A stretch of DNA of 64,000 nt from JBCAXA01 sp038749025. GTDB taxonomy: Bacteria; Pseudomonadota; Gammaproteobacteria; Steroidobacterales; Woeseiaceae. Positions 51,017 through 59,515 of this stretch are shown one piece after another. The notes under the pieces are model-generated. The model was not told where the DNA came from, searched no databases, and saw only the letters and a program-made list of their open reading frames with translations. The stretch spans positions 124,001 to 188,000 of the forward strand of contig JBCDIL010000005.1 in the NCBI GenBank assembly GCA_038749025.1, given 5' to 3'. Both the position numbers and the translations under genes were made by a program. The stretch's first letter is position 1. Each line of letters opens with the position of its first letter.

Positions 51017-53407
51017 TTAGAAATCCGCGTAAAACCGCACACCCACCATACGCGGCGCACCAACTCGACCAACGGCGATATCGCGTGCGTTCTCAAACGT
51101 GTTTTGGGTGATGTAATTCTCGTCGAGGAGGTTGTTAGCGAAGACCTCGACAGTGAAGCTGTCATGCTCGTAGCCGATCAGCGTATCGACAACCACGTAC
51201 GCATCGTTGGTTACGTTTGGCGTGTTCTGCACAAATGTAAAGGCCTCGTCGGCGTAACGTGCCCGTAAATTGACGAAAAATCCCGCATCGGTTGTGTAAC
51301 GACCCCCAAAACCTGCCGTCCACGGCGGCGCGGCAGCGAATTCGTTGCCGTTAAGGTCGATCTCATCAATGGAAATCGCCGACTCGGTAAACTCCGTATC
51401 GGTAAACCCGACGTTGGCGAACACTTCAAGGTGTTCGTTGATGTTGGCGGTAGCCTCGACCTCGAAACCGAATAAACGGGAAGCACCCACGTTTTCGGTG
51501 ATTCTGTCCAGCGGGTTATTGGAGAGCTGCAAGTTGATTTGCTGGTCTTCATAGTCGATCAGAAAGGCGTTGGCATTAAGCGTTAGGCGCCGGTCTAGCC
51601 ACTGCGAACGAAATGCAAACTCATAGTTCCACGTGAACTCCGGCTCGAAACTGTTAACGATACCGGCCTGCTCGAGAACAGCTTGATCGGTCGGGTCGCC
51701 ACCGCCTGGAATCGGCAATTGCGCACGAAAGAAGTTGAACGATAAACCGCCGGCCCGGTAGGCACGCTGCACACTGAACGCCGTCGAGACGTCGTCGTTC
51801 CAACGGTAGTTCAAGACCACCTTCGGTAAGAAGGCATCGAAATCGTTATCGGCAACGAGATCCACTTCGCTCGTGAACTGGGCTGACAGGAATGCGAGGA
51901 TCGGATCGACCACTGGGTCACCCGTCGTGATCACTGGCACGGTCAGCGTATCGAACACCGTTTGATCGATTTGCTCCTGGTCGTACCGAGCACCGACCGT
52001 CAGGCTCCAGCGCTCGTTGAAATCGTAGGTGGCCTCGCCAAACACGGCGTAGTTACGAATTTCATCGGTCGTCGCCGAGCTCGAGAACAACGGAAACTCC
52101 GGTACCAGGGTTACGATTTGCTGCCTAAGAAACGCCGCCTGCGCGATCTGGTCCGGTGTCGGTGTTGTGGTATTGAACAAAATGGTCGCGAGCAGAGGCG
52201 GCGGCGGGAAAACCGGGTCGGACTCAATCGTCGCGCCGGCCGCACCCTCGTTTTCAAACTCGGTGCTACTGTCGAAGGCGTATAGACCCAGTAGCCCGGT
52301 CCAACGCTCAGCGTTGAACGTTAGGCGGAATTCTTGGCTGAACGTGTCCTGATCGGTCAGGCTAATGCCCGGGTTGTCGGGCCCGCCGGAATCGTTGGTC
52401 GGGTCGAATTGAAATGCGCGCTCGCTTTCGATGAACGACGTGACACTGGTGAAGGTCACGTTGTCGCTTAATGTGTAGTCAACAACGGCGGAAAACTGCT
52501 GTGCCTCGATCAAATCTCGGTCGATGGTGTTTTGTTCGGATTCCCTGGCGCCAGTAAAGCGTTGCAATATCACCCGGTCTTCGCCGATGTCGCTGTCGAT
52601 GACCGTGCCCATCAAGCGTATTTCCAAGTCTTCGATGGCGTTCGGCGCAATGAGTAGCTTGCCGCGGATCGTAGTATTTTCGCGCGCATCAATGTTGTCA
52701 CTATTTAAAAATGGGTTGTCCGTAAACCCATCCGATTCCGTTCGATCCACCGACAGGCGCAGGCCGACTTGGTCCTCGATGATCGGCAAGCTCATCGCAC
52801 CCGCAGCGCGCCACGTATTGTAATCACCAAGACTGGCCATCACGCGACCATCTATTTCTTCCAAGTTCGGGTCGACGGTCCTCGCAACGATGGCGCCGGC
52901 CAGCGCGTTTCGGCCTTGAATCGTGGATTGCGGGCCACGAAAAATTTCGACGGCACCAATGTCCCAGAGGTTTAGGCCGTCACCGAAATACAACGAATTC
53001 GGAACAAACGCACCGTCGAGGTAAACGGCTGATACGTCACTCGTCTGGTCGCCGGGCGATGCGCCGCTGTTGGCGAGACCGCGAATGGAAAAACCGCGGT
53101 CACCGAAAAGACCGGCAACATTAGCGGTTTGATTAAGCGCGTCGTAGATGCTCGTGAAGTTCTGCTCAACAATCTTGAGCTCGGTGAAGACAGCCACCGA
53201 TGCCGTTGTCTCTTGCAGTGTCCGATCCACTTTCTGACCGGTAACAACGATCTCGTCTAGCTGCAGGCCATCGTTTGAATCAGCCTCGCTATCGGTCTCT
53301 TGCGCCACAGTCGATGTGTAGGCGAGTACCGCGATCAACAGTACCGCGACACGCAGTCCATCAGCAGGCTGACGGTATTGATGGTGTGAAAACGTCGCTA
53401 CGCTCAT
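51017..53407 (-). CDS. TonB-dependent outer-membrane receptor, possibly iron-regulated
   Basis: The start at ATG 53407 follows GGGAG. The 796-residue protein has a signal peptide (ending YTSTVAQ), a plug with LDEIVVTGQKVDRTLQETTA and VEIFRGPQSTIQGRNALAGA, and a barrel ending GAPRMVGVRFYADF with a C-terminal Phe. These are marks of TonB receptors. A Fur-like palindrome lies about 40 bp upstream, which suggests a siderophore or haem receptor, though the ligand is not known. No siderophore-processing gene is next to it. It follows the CadC-like gene on the same strand. Confidence 0.92.
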   Translation of the reverse strand: MSVATFSHHQYRQPADGLRVAVLLIAVLAYTSTVAQETDSEADSNDGLQLDEIVVTGQKVDRTLQETTASVAVFTELKIVEQNFTSIYDALNQTANVAGLFGDRGFSIRGLANSGASPGDQTSDVSAVYLDGAFVPNSLYFGDGLNLWDIGAVEIFRGPQSTIQGRNALAGAIVARTVDPNLEEIDGRVMASLGDYNTWRAAGAMSLPIIEDQVGLRLSVDRTESDGFTDNPFLNSDNIDARENTTIRGKLLIAPNAIEDLEIRLMGTVIDSDIGEDRVILQRFTGARESEQNTIDRDLIEAQQFSAVVDYTLSDNVTFTSVTSFIESERAFQFDPTNDSGGPDNPGISLTDQDTFSQEFRLTFNAERWTGLLGLYAFDSSTEFENEGAAGATIESDPVFPPPPLLATILFNTTTPTPDQIAQAAFLRQQIVTLVPEFPLFSSSATTDEIRNYAVFGEATYDFNERWSLTVGARYDQEQIDQTVFDTLTVPVITTGDPVVDPILAFLSAQFTSEVDLVADNDFDAFLPKVVLNYRWNDDVSTAFSVQRAYRAGGLSFNFFRAQLPIPGGGDPTDQAVLEQAGIVNSFEPEFTWNYEFAFRSQWLDRRLTLNANAFLIDYEDQQINLQLSNNPLDRITENVGASRLFGFEVEATANINEHLEVFANVGFTDTEFTESAISIDEIDLNGNEFAAAPPWTAGFGGRYTTDAGFFVNLRARYADEAFTFVQNTPNVTNDAYVVVDTLIGYEHDSFTVEVFANNLLDENYITQNTFENARDIAVGRVGAPRMVGVRFYADF

Positions 53408-53444
53408 TTTTGGCTCCCACGCCAAACCAGCGTCGCAGTCTATT

Positions 53445-53463
53445 GCGAATGAGTCTCGTTTTC
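53445..53463. promoter_or_regulatory. Fur-box-like site upstream of the TonB receptor
   Basis: GCGAATGAG-T-CTCGTTTTC has a 9-1-9 layout with 6 of 9 arm positions complementary, as in Fur boxes. It lies 38-56 bp before the receptor ATG. It shares the GCGAATG motif with the site near fpr (10621-10643). Confidence 0.4.
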
Positions 53464-53573
53464 AAATAAGAACGTTTACTTTCTATTCATACCTCAGATA
53501 CAGCTTATGTCATCTCCCATCGGGTCGATTTGGGGGGATTGGACCGTCAGCTGTCACGGCTAGCAACTAACCG

Positions 53574-55907
53574 CTATGGCTGCTGTTGAATTTCATCCAA
53601 CCATCGCTGATTGGCGTTACTCCACGTGGCGCCGGCCAGCCGCTTCGCTTGCCGTAGGACCGCAAGTGCTCGCTCAGTGTTACCGACAGCGATCAAGTAA
53701 CGGCCAGTGACAACCAGATCGGCTGACTCGTCGTCACTGAGTAAGCCCACGTACGGCTCCGCTGCCGCAACATCGTCCGCCGATAAGAAGGTCTCAATCA
53801 GTTTGCGAACCAAAGCAGGTCGGCGGCTGACAAACCCGGAGTCGTCGCTTAGGTTGAGCGCGCGTCGGTAGTGGTCGCTGGCGGCAGCGAGAGCGCCGCG
53901 CTGCACGTCGATGTCACCGCCGAGTTCCAGCGCCTCGATCAACAATTCGTCGTAGCGTTCAGCCTGTCCCAACGCGATGATCTGTTGCGTCTTTTCGCCA
54001 GCAGGGTCAAGCTCACCGCGATCCGCATCGATACGTGCTAGCCGCAGCGCCGCCTGGGCGGCCCGCGCCATATCGCCCATAGTCGCGAACTCGGCCTCGG
54101 AGCGTCGGTAGTAATCAGCCGCCGTGTCGAGGTCCTCGCGCGCCACAAAGATGTCGCCAAGTTGTGCGAGTGACGTTCCCATATAGCGGCGGTCCTCAGC
54201 GGACTCAGCGATCTCAAACGCCTCCGATGCGACGTTGAAGGCCTCATCGAGACGACCGGCATCGGTGTACAGGACCGACAACATGCCGAGTATCCGGCCG
54301 ACGCCGACTGTGTCACCGATCTCGCGACGTATCGCCAATGACTCTAAATGAAACGGCTCGGCCTCGGTGGTCCGCCCCTGCAGTCGTCTGAGATACCCGT
54401 AGTTATTCAGCATCATTGCTTCGTTGCGCCGATCGCCGAACGTACGGAACGCCTCGAGTGCCGCGCTCAGATTACGCTCGGCATCGTCGAGCTTGCCCTC
54501 GGCCATGTCCATGTTCGCCATCGCTGCCCGCGGATGCCCAGGCACGGCACCAACACCGCTGCGTCGAAACGCGGTCACAGCACGGCCGAGCATCAGTCGC
54601 GCTGCGTCGATGTCGTCGCGATCGCGCATGGCGTAAGCGAGCGACGTTAACGCGTTACCTTCAAGCGCCGGATCACCGAGCGCCTCGGCCTCAGCAAGGC
54701 TCTCGTTGTACAACTCCGCCGCGCGCTCATGGTTACCGCGGCGGTGGAAAATTTTGCCCAAGCCGTGCAAAGAGCGCGCGCGGAGTGCATGTGGCGACGA
54801 TTCGGCAGTACGGCTGAGGATATCGCCAAAGGCCTGTTCGGCAGCCGCATTGTTACCGAGGATACTGGCGCAATTCGCCCATTCGTAAACAGCCTGATCG
54901 AATGCGGGTGCGGCATCGCTAACGACAGCGAACAGGGTCTGTGCTTCGCCACACCGCCCTTCGAGCGAAAGCCCCAGTGCCCGTGAGTACGCTTCATTGA
55001 CGAACGGGTCTTCCGCGACAACGTGCAGTTCACGCTCGCTAGCACGGGTCGGCGCCAGGTCGCGTATCAACGCCAATGCCATCGCGCGGGCAAGTGACGG
55101 CGGATCGTCCCCAAACATCGTGTAGGTCCTTGCCGTACCATCGGCACCCTCTACGCGGTACGTCATCTGTAGCGAACCGGACGGGCGCTCTAAACGCGCC
55201 GCCACGATGTGACTCGCACCCACCGCACCGCGGAGCCTCGCGGCGCGCTCGTCCGGCGGTAACTTGTCGATCGCTTCGGCGACACGCCAGGTATCGCTGG
55301 CCGGTGCGATAGCGAGTCGCCCATCGCTGCCGATGTACTCGGTAACGAGACTCATCAAACCCAGTCGGGCGTAGTCGTATTCACTGTCGCCCGTTGCGTT
55401 CTTTATCGGTAGCACCGCGACACGAACCGGTCCGGTTGACTCGCTAATCGCCCGCCATTGCCAAGCCAGACCGGCGAGCAACAACACAACCGCGGCGCCG
55501 GCGGCTAGCCAGATGGTCGACCGCCCTGGCGGGGTTGGCGGCTGAATCGGCGCCGGATCGTCGCCTCGGGCCGGTTCGATCTCCGTGTCGAGCGGTGCGA
55601 CAAATTGGTAGCCATGCCCATGGACGGTGCGAATGGCTGCCTGCCGATCGGCGCTGTCCCCAATCGCCCGCCGGGCTTTCATGATCGCCCGGGTAAGCGC
55701 CGTTTCGCTAACGATCACACCGCGCCAAATCGCGGCTTGAATGTCGTCCTTGTTGACGGCGCGGTCGCGTTGCTCGACCAGGAAACAGAGCAAATCGAAG
55801 ACCCGCGGCTCAAGCGGTACCAGTTCGCCCTCTAGCCGCAGCTCACGCACGTCGGCATCGAGCTCATAGCCCCCGAAACGCCATTTTTGGCCCCCGTCAG
55901 CCGTCAT
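53574..55907 (-). CDS. CadC-like transcriptional regulator with transmembrane segment and TPR domain
   Basis: This 777-residue protein has an N-terminal OmpR/PhoB-type winged helix (about 10-105): LEPRVFDLLCFLVEQRDRAV, RRAIGDSADRQAAIRTVHGH, GYQFVAPL. One membrane span follows (about 132-150, IWLAAGAAVVLLLAGLAW). The periplasmic part has a beta-domain (VAVLPIKNATGDSEYDYARL) and a long series of TPR units (about 300-760). Proteins of this type sense periplasmic conditions and control nearby genes directly. It is divergent from the MddA-like gene. It may also control the TonB receptor downstream. Confidence 0.85.
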   Translation of the reverse strand: MTADGGQKWRFGGYELDADVRELRLEGELVPLEPRVFDLLCFLVEQRDRAVNKDDIQAAIWRGVIVSETALTRAIMKARRAIGDSADRQAAIRTVHGHGYQFVAPLDTEIEPARGDDPAPIQPPTPPGRSTIWLAAGAAVVLLLAGLAWQWRAISESTGPVRVAVLPIKNATGDSEYDYARLGLMSLVTEYIGSDGRLAIAPASDTWRVAEAIDKLPPDERAARLRGAVGASHIVAARLERPSGSLQMTYRVEGADGTARTYTMFGDDPPSLARAMALALIRDLAPTRASERELHVVAEDPFVNEAYSRALGLSLEGRCGEAQTLFAVVSDAAPAFDQAVYEWANCASILGNNAAAEQAFGDILSRTAESSPHALRARSLHGLGKIFHRRGNHERAAELYNESLAEAEALGDPALEGNALTSLAYAMRDRDDIDAARLMLGRAVTAFRRSGVGAVPGHPRAAMANMDMAEGKLDDAERNLSAALEAFRTFGDRRNEAMMLNNYGYLRRLQGRTTEAEPFHLESLAIRREIGDTVGVGRILGMLSVLYTDAGRLDEAFNVASEAFEIAESAEDRRYMGTSLAQLGDIFVAREDLDTAADYYRRSEAEFATMGDMARAAQAALRLARIDADRGELDPAGEKTQQIIALGQAERYDELLIEALELGGDIDVQRGALAAASDHYRRALNLSDDSGFVSRRPALVRKLIETFLSADDVAAAEPYVGLLSDDESADLVVTGRYLIAVGNTERALAVLRQAKRLAGATWSNANQRWLDEIQQQP

Positions 55908-56055
55908 TTGTGCTCCCCGCCCCGTCCGTCAGCGAATGGTCAGGCCATCGTCACGTGGCCGTCAGGACTCTCCCGGCCCATCATCGCAGACTGGCCCCAC
56001 AGAGAAAAACGCTTTCTATCAACAACTTATCGCATTCCTACTGGGAGACACAACG

Positions 56056-56808
56056 ATGCAACGTTTTTTCGCTCTGGCCTACGGCCTGGTTAGCTACGCG
56101 ATCTTTTTCGCCGTCTTTTTGTACTCGATCGGCTTCATCGGCAACCTCTGGGTGCCGAAATCGATCGACTCAGCCCCGGCAACAGACCTGACTACCGCCC
56201 TGCTCATCAATATTGGGCTGCTGGGTATTTTCGCCATCCAGCACAGCTTGATGGCGCGGCCGTTCTTCAAACGCGCTTGGACAAAGATTATCCCGCAAGC
56301 GCTCGAACGCAGCACCTATGTATTGGCCTCAAGCCTCGCCATGATCGTGCTGTTCGTCGGCTGGCAGCCCATGGGCGGTGTCATCTGGGATTTGGGCAGC
56401 GGCTTCGCCGCCACGTTGATGCTGGTGATCTATGCCGCCGGCTGGGGATTGTTGCTGTACAGCACGTTCGCCATCGATCACTTCGACCTGTTTGGTCTGC
56501 GCCAAGTGTGGCTGTACTTCCGCGGCCGACCTTACGAGCCACCGAAGTTTGTGCAACCGAAACTCTACCGCGTCGTCCGCCACCCGCTGTATGTCGGCTG
56601 GTTACTGATCTTCTGGGCAACGCCGACGATGACCGTCGCGCACTTGGTGTTCGCGGTAGTCACGACGCTGTACATCTTGGTCGCCATTCAATGGGAAGAA
56701 GCGGATCTCGGTCGCGAGCATGCCGAGTATGCCAACTACAAGCGCGAGGTACCGATGTTAATCCCGCGCTTGGCTAGCCGCCAAAAAACCACGTCAACAA
56801 CACACTAA
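56056..56808 (+). CDS. mddA: Methanethiol S-methyltransferase-like (MddA/NnrU-type) membrane protein
   Basis: The start at ATG 56056 has GGGAG eight bases upstream. The 250-residue protein has five to six membrane segments and shows the MddA pattern. FIGNLWVPKSIDSAP, FAIQHSLMARPFFKRAWTKI, DHFDLFGLRQVWLYFRGRPY, YRVVRHPLYVGWLLIFWATP and QWEEADLGREHAEYANYKRE include the SAM-binding RHP and EE motifs of the isoprenylcysteine methyltransferase superfamily. MddA methylates methanethiol to dimethyl sulfide using SAM. The match is to this subgroup rather than to NnrU, though activity is inferred. It is divergent from the CadC-like regulator. Confidence 0.72.
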   Translation: MQRFFALAYGLVSYAIFFAVFLYSIGFIGNLWVPKSIDSAPATDLTTALLINIGLLGIFAIQHSLMARPFFKRAWTKIIPQALERSTYVLASSLAMIVLFVGWQPMGGVIWDLGSGFAATLMLVIYAAGWGLLLYSTFAIDHFDLFGLRQVWLYFRGRPYEPPKFVQPKLYRVVRHPLYVGWLLIFWATPTMTVAHLVFAVVTTLYILVAIQWEEADLGREHAEYANYKREVPMLIPRLASRQKTTSTTH

Positions 56809-56823
56809 TCACTAAACCGACAG

Positions 56824-56857
56824 GGCTGGCCCGCCGATAACGATGAGCGGGCCGGCC
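56824..56857 (+). terminator. Hairpin after the MddA-like gene
   Basis: An 11-bp stem (GGCTGGCCCGC with GCGGGCCGGCC, one G-U pair) encloses a 12-base loop. It lies 15 bp after the stop of the methyltransferase gene and before the small gene at 56877. No T-run is present. Confidence 0.5.
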
Positions 56858-56876
56858 GACAGCAAGGAGAGCCGCA

Positions 56877-57014
56877 ATGACTTACGATCGCGCCAAAATG
56901 GCACTGGGCCAACACTCGACACTAAAGCGTGCTGGCCAAGCCGCCTTCGCCTTTTTCTTTCTGAAAGGCATCGCGTGGCTAGCCGCCCCAGTCGTTTTTT
57001 ACTACTGGTTGTGA
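56877..57014 (+). CDS. 45-residue membrane peptide gene
   Basis: A short frame starts at ATG 56877 with a textbook AAGGAGAG site and ends TGA at 57014. The product is MTYDRAKMALGQHSTLKRAG followed by a hydrophobic helix (QAAFAFFFLKGIAWLAAPVV) and FYYWL at the end, so a single-span inner-membrane peptide is likely. It lies between two hairpins. I do not recognise a family; the ribosome site and coherent hydropathy make it a credible gene. Confidence 0.6.
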   Translation: MTYDRAKMALGQHSTLKRAGQAAFAFFFLKGIAWLAAPVVFYYWL

Positions 57015-57020
57015 AGATAC

Positions 57021-57050
57021 TTGCCGGACCGCCGTCACGCGGCCCGGCAA
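57021..57050. terminator. Hairpin between the small gene and DUF1622 gene (convergent)
   Basis: TTGCCGG and CCGGCAA form a 7-bp outer stem, then one mismatch and a further 4-bp CCGC/GCGG stem. It lies between two convergent genes, so it can serve both. There is no T-run. Confidence 0.5.
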
Positions 57051-57059
57051 AACCCACCG

Positions 57060-57404
57060 TTACGAGTGCTCGCGTAACTCCGCGAGCTCCTTCCCCAAGA
57101 AGAAGCTGATCGCCGTACGAATAACGACTAGCGCAGAGACAAAGGCTAAGTCAGTCAGCTCCCGCGACAGCACCGTATGAATAATATCCGACGCGATCAT
57201 GAACTCGATCGCGATCAGTATGTACGTGCCGAGTTCCAAGCGAATGCGTTGCGTACCCATCAGCGAGAACGATTTCGACAACCGTGACAGCTCATGGCCG
57301 ACGAAAGCGATCGCCGCGCGAACGAAGCCATATAAAACGATCGCGATACCGATGAGATCGATATAGACGGCAACCTGCTCGAGCGTGTGATGCAGCGACT
57401 CCAT
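57060..57404 (-). CDS. DUF1622 family membrane protein
   Basis: This 114-residue protein has three hydrophobic helices and the family pattern YIDLIGIAIVLYGFVRAAIA, RIRLELGTYILIAIEFMIAS and LAFVSALVVIRTAISFFLGK, ending in a charged ELAELREHS tail. The function of this family is unknown. It begins 8 bp downstream of the Rieske-TPP gene and is probably co-transcribed with it. Confidence 0.88.
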   Translation of the reverse strand: MESLHHTLEQVAVYIDLIGIAIVLYGFVRAAIAFVGHELSRLSKSFSLMGTQRIRLELGTYILIAIEFMIASDIIHTVLSRELTDLAFVSALVVIRTAISFFLGKELAELREHS

Positions 57405-57412
57405 AATCGGTG

Positions 57413-59398
57413 CTAGATCAACGTAACGTCGGTCATGACCTCAACGATCGCCGGGCCGTCACACGCGATCGCCTCGGCGAGGGCCGCGTCGAGCTGACCG
57501 CGCTCTCTGACCCGTAAGCCTTTACCGCCACACAACTCGGCATACTCGGCAAACGATGGATTGTGCAGTGAGGTCTGCCACACTCGCCACTCGCCCGCCA
57601 TTTGCTCTTTCGAGATCTTGCCAAGCTCGCTGTTGTTGAGCAGCACATGGACGATTTTCATGCCGTACTTCACCGCCGTCGTAAATTCGGCCAGGTATTG
57701 GCCGAAGCCACCGTCGCCGGATACCGAGAACACCGGCCGGCCGGCGTAGTCCGGTTCGGCTTGAGTCGCTGCCCAGGCGCCCATGGCGGCGGGGAACGAA
57801 AACCCGATGGAACCGAGATAACCGCTCATCAAGACGCGTTGGCCTGGTTTCGTTTCGAAATAGCGGCCAAAACTGTAGGTGTTGTTACCGACATCGACGG
57901 CGATGACCGCGTTGTCCGGAAGCTGCTCCGACAACACATTAAAGAGCCACGCCGAGTTGATCCCATCACCGCGGTCGTCGACCCAGCGGCTTTCTTTTTC
58001 CGCACGCCATAATCGCCACCGGTCGGCTAACTCGTCGCGCTGGTCGATGGCCGCAAGCTGACTGGGCAGCGCCGCCTCGATGGCCGCAACGGTCACGCCG
58101 ATCTCGCCCCAGACCGGTACATCGACGGGATGAAACTTGCCGAGCGCCATTCGCTCGAAGTCGACTTGGATCGTTGGTTTTTTCTTTTCGATGCCGGTGT
58201 GGTTCGAGAAAGACGCCCCGAACACGATTTGCAGGTCGCACTCGTTCATAAACCAGCTGGCGATCGGCGTTCCCGACCGGCCAAGAACGCCGGCGGCCAA
58301 CGCGTGCGAGTCAGCGAGCTGCCCCTTCGCTTTGAACGTCGTGACGACTGGGCAGTTCAAGCGTTCCGCTAGCGCGGTAATCGCGGGCATAGACTCACGG
58401 GCGCCGTAACCGACGATGATCAGCGGCCGCTTCGCTGCAGCCACCCTCTCGATCGCAGAGGCCACGACAGCCGGATCGGGTGCAATTGCAGCCGAGGCCA
58501 GGCGGCCGTCAGGCGACGAGGCACTGGCATCGGCACCCGTCTCGAGCACTTGCACTTCGTCCGGAAAAATAAGGTGGGAAACATCGCGATGCACAATCGC
58601 GTTTTTCAGCGCCAGGTTCATCAGCTCCGCATGGCGTGAGGTCGGCAGTACCGTTTGGCTGAACTGGCTAACGGCCGCGAACGCGCTGGTGAGGTCGATC
58701 TCTTGAAATGCGCCAGGTCCGAGCACCTGGGTATCGACCTGACCGGTGAGCGCGAGTACGGGTGCCCGATCAACCTTAGCATCCCACAGTCCGGTGAGAA
58801 GGTTGGTCGCGCCGGGACCGGCGATCGATAAGCAGGCAGCCGGCCGACCGGACAACTTCGCGTACCCCGAGCAGGCAAAGGCCGCTGCCGATTCATGCCG
58901 AATTCCGATGTACGTTAGCGCGCCGCGCTCCTCTTCGAGCCTAAGCGCCTCGGCAAGGCCAAGATTAGAATGCCCGACCATGCCGAACACGAATTTAACG
59001 CCCCAGTTCGTCATCGTTTGCGCCATGACATCGGAGACGGTTATGGCCGCAGCGGCTGGCGCTTCAACGCCGACGTATACACCGTCGTCGCGAACATCAA
59101 CCTCGAAAAGCTCCTGCCCGGAGTCGTCGTGTCCGCCCGGTGGTTTCCCGGTTAACGGATCAAAATCCCAGCCGTGCCACGGGCAGCGAATCCAACACTG
59201 GTCGTCAACGCCGCGTTCTATCGAACCCTCACCAAGCGGACCCCCTTGATGCGGGCAATGGTTATCCATCGCGGCATACTGGCCCTGGTAGTGAACCAAA
59301 CAAACATTGCGAGTACCTGCCGTTACGCTCTTGACCCGATCGGCGGCTAACTCACCGTTTTCCGCCACCTTGTACCAGTCGATCGGTCGTTCACTCAT
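57413..59398 (-). CDS. Rieske [2Fe-2S] domain fused to a TPP-dependent (acetolactate synthase/pyruvate oxidase-like) enzyme
   Basis: This 661-residue fusion starts with a Rieske domain (about 5-115) holding both ligand pairs: CPHQGGPLG (C48, H50) and CPWHGWDFDP (C72, H75). A complete TPP enzyme follows: Pyr domain from about 118, with IGIRHESAAAFACSGYAKLS including the catalytic Glu (E169), a middle domain (about 310-440), and the PP domain with the TPP motif GDGG...LLNN. The order suggests direct electron transfer from TPP to iron-sulfur, as in a pyruvate or 2-oxoacid oxidase-like reaction. This arrangement is uncommon. It lies downstream of the IorAB-like genes on the same strand. Confidence 0.88.
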   Translation of the reverse strand: MSERPIDWYKVAENGELAADRVKSVTAGTRNVCLVHYQGQYAAMDNHCPHQGGPLGEGSIERGVDDQCWIRCPWHGWDFDPLTGKPPGGHDDSGQELFEVDVRDDGVYVGVEAPAAAAITVSDVMAQTMTNWGVKFVFGMVGHSNLGLAEALRLEEERGALTYIGIRHESAAAFACSGYAKLSGRPAACLSIAGPGATNLLTGLWDAKVDRAPVLALTGQVDTQVLGPGAFQEIDLTSAFAAVSQFSQTVLPTSRHAELMNLALKNAIVHRDVSHLIFPDEVQVLETGADASASSPDGRLASAAIAPDPAVVASAIERVAAAKRPLIIVGYGARESMPAITALAERLNCPVVTTFKAKGQLADSHALAAGVLGRSGTPIASWFMNECDLQIVFGASFSNHTGIEKKKPTIQVDFERMALGKFHPVDVPVWGEIGVTVAAIEAALPSQLAAIDQRDELADRWRLWRAEKESRWVDDRGDGINSAWLFNVLSEQLPDNAVIAVDVGNNTYSFGRYFETKPGQRVLMSGYLGSIGFSFPAAMGAWAATQAEPDYAGRPVFSVSGDGGFGQYLAEFTTAVKYGMKIVHVLLNNSELGKISKEQMAGEWRVWQTSLHNPSFAEYAELCGGKGLRVRERGQLDAALAEAIACDGPAIVEVMTDVTLI

Positions 59399-59457
59399 CG
59401 GCGTTCTCCGTTAATTTTTGTGTGGACGTCGCACCGTTGAGGTCGCGCGCGCAACAC

Positions 59458-59491
59458 GCACCTCGTCGGATCAAATGACCCGACGAGGTGC
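59458..59491 (-). terminator. Perfect 12-bp hairpin after the molybdenum hydroxylase operon
   Basis: GCACCTCGTCGG and its complement flank a 10-base loop. It lies between the stop of the leftward IorB-like gene and the start of the Rieske-TPP gene. No T-run follows. It probably ends or stabilises the upstream transcript. Confidence 0.55.
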
Positions 59492-59515
59492 ATGACTATT
59501 TCACGAGCGAGCGAG

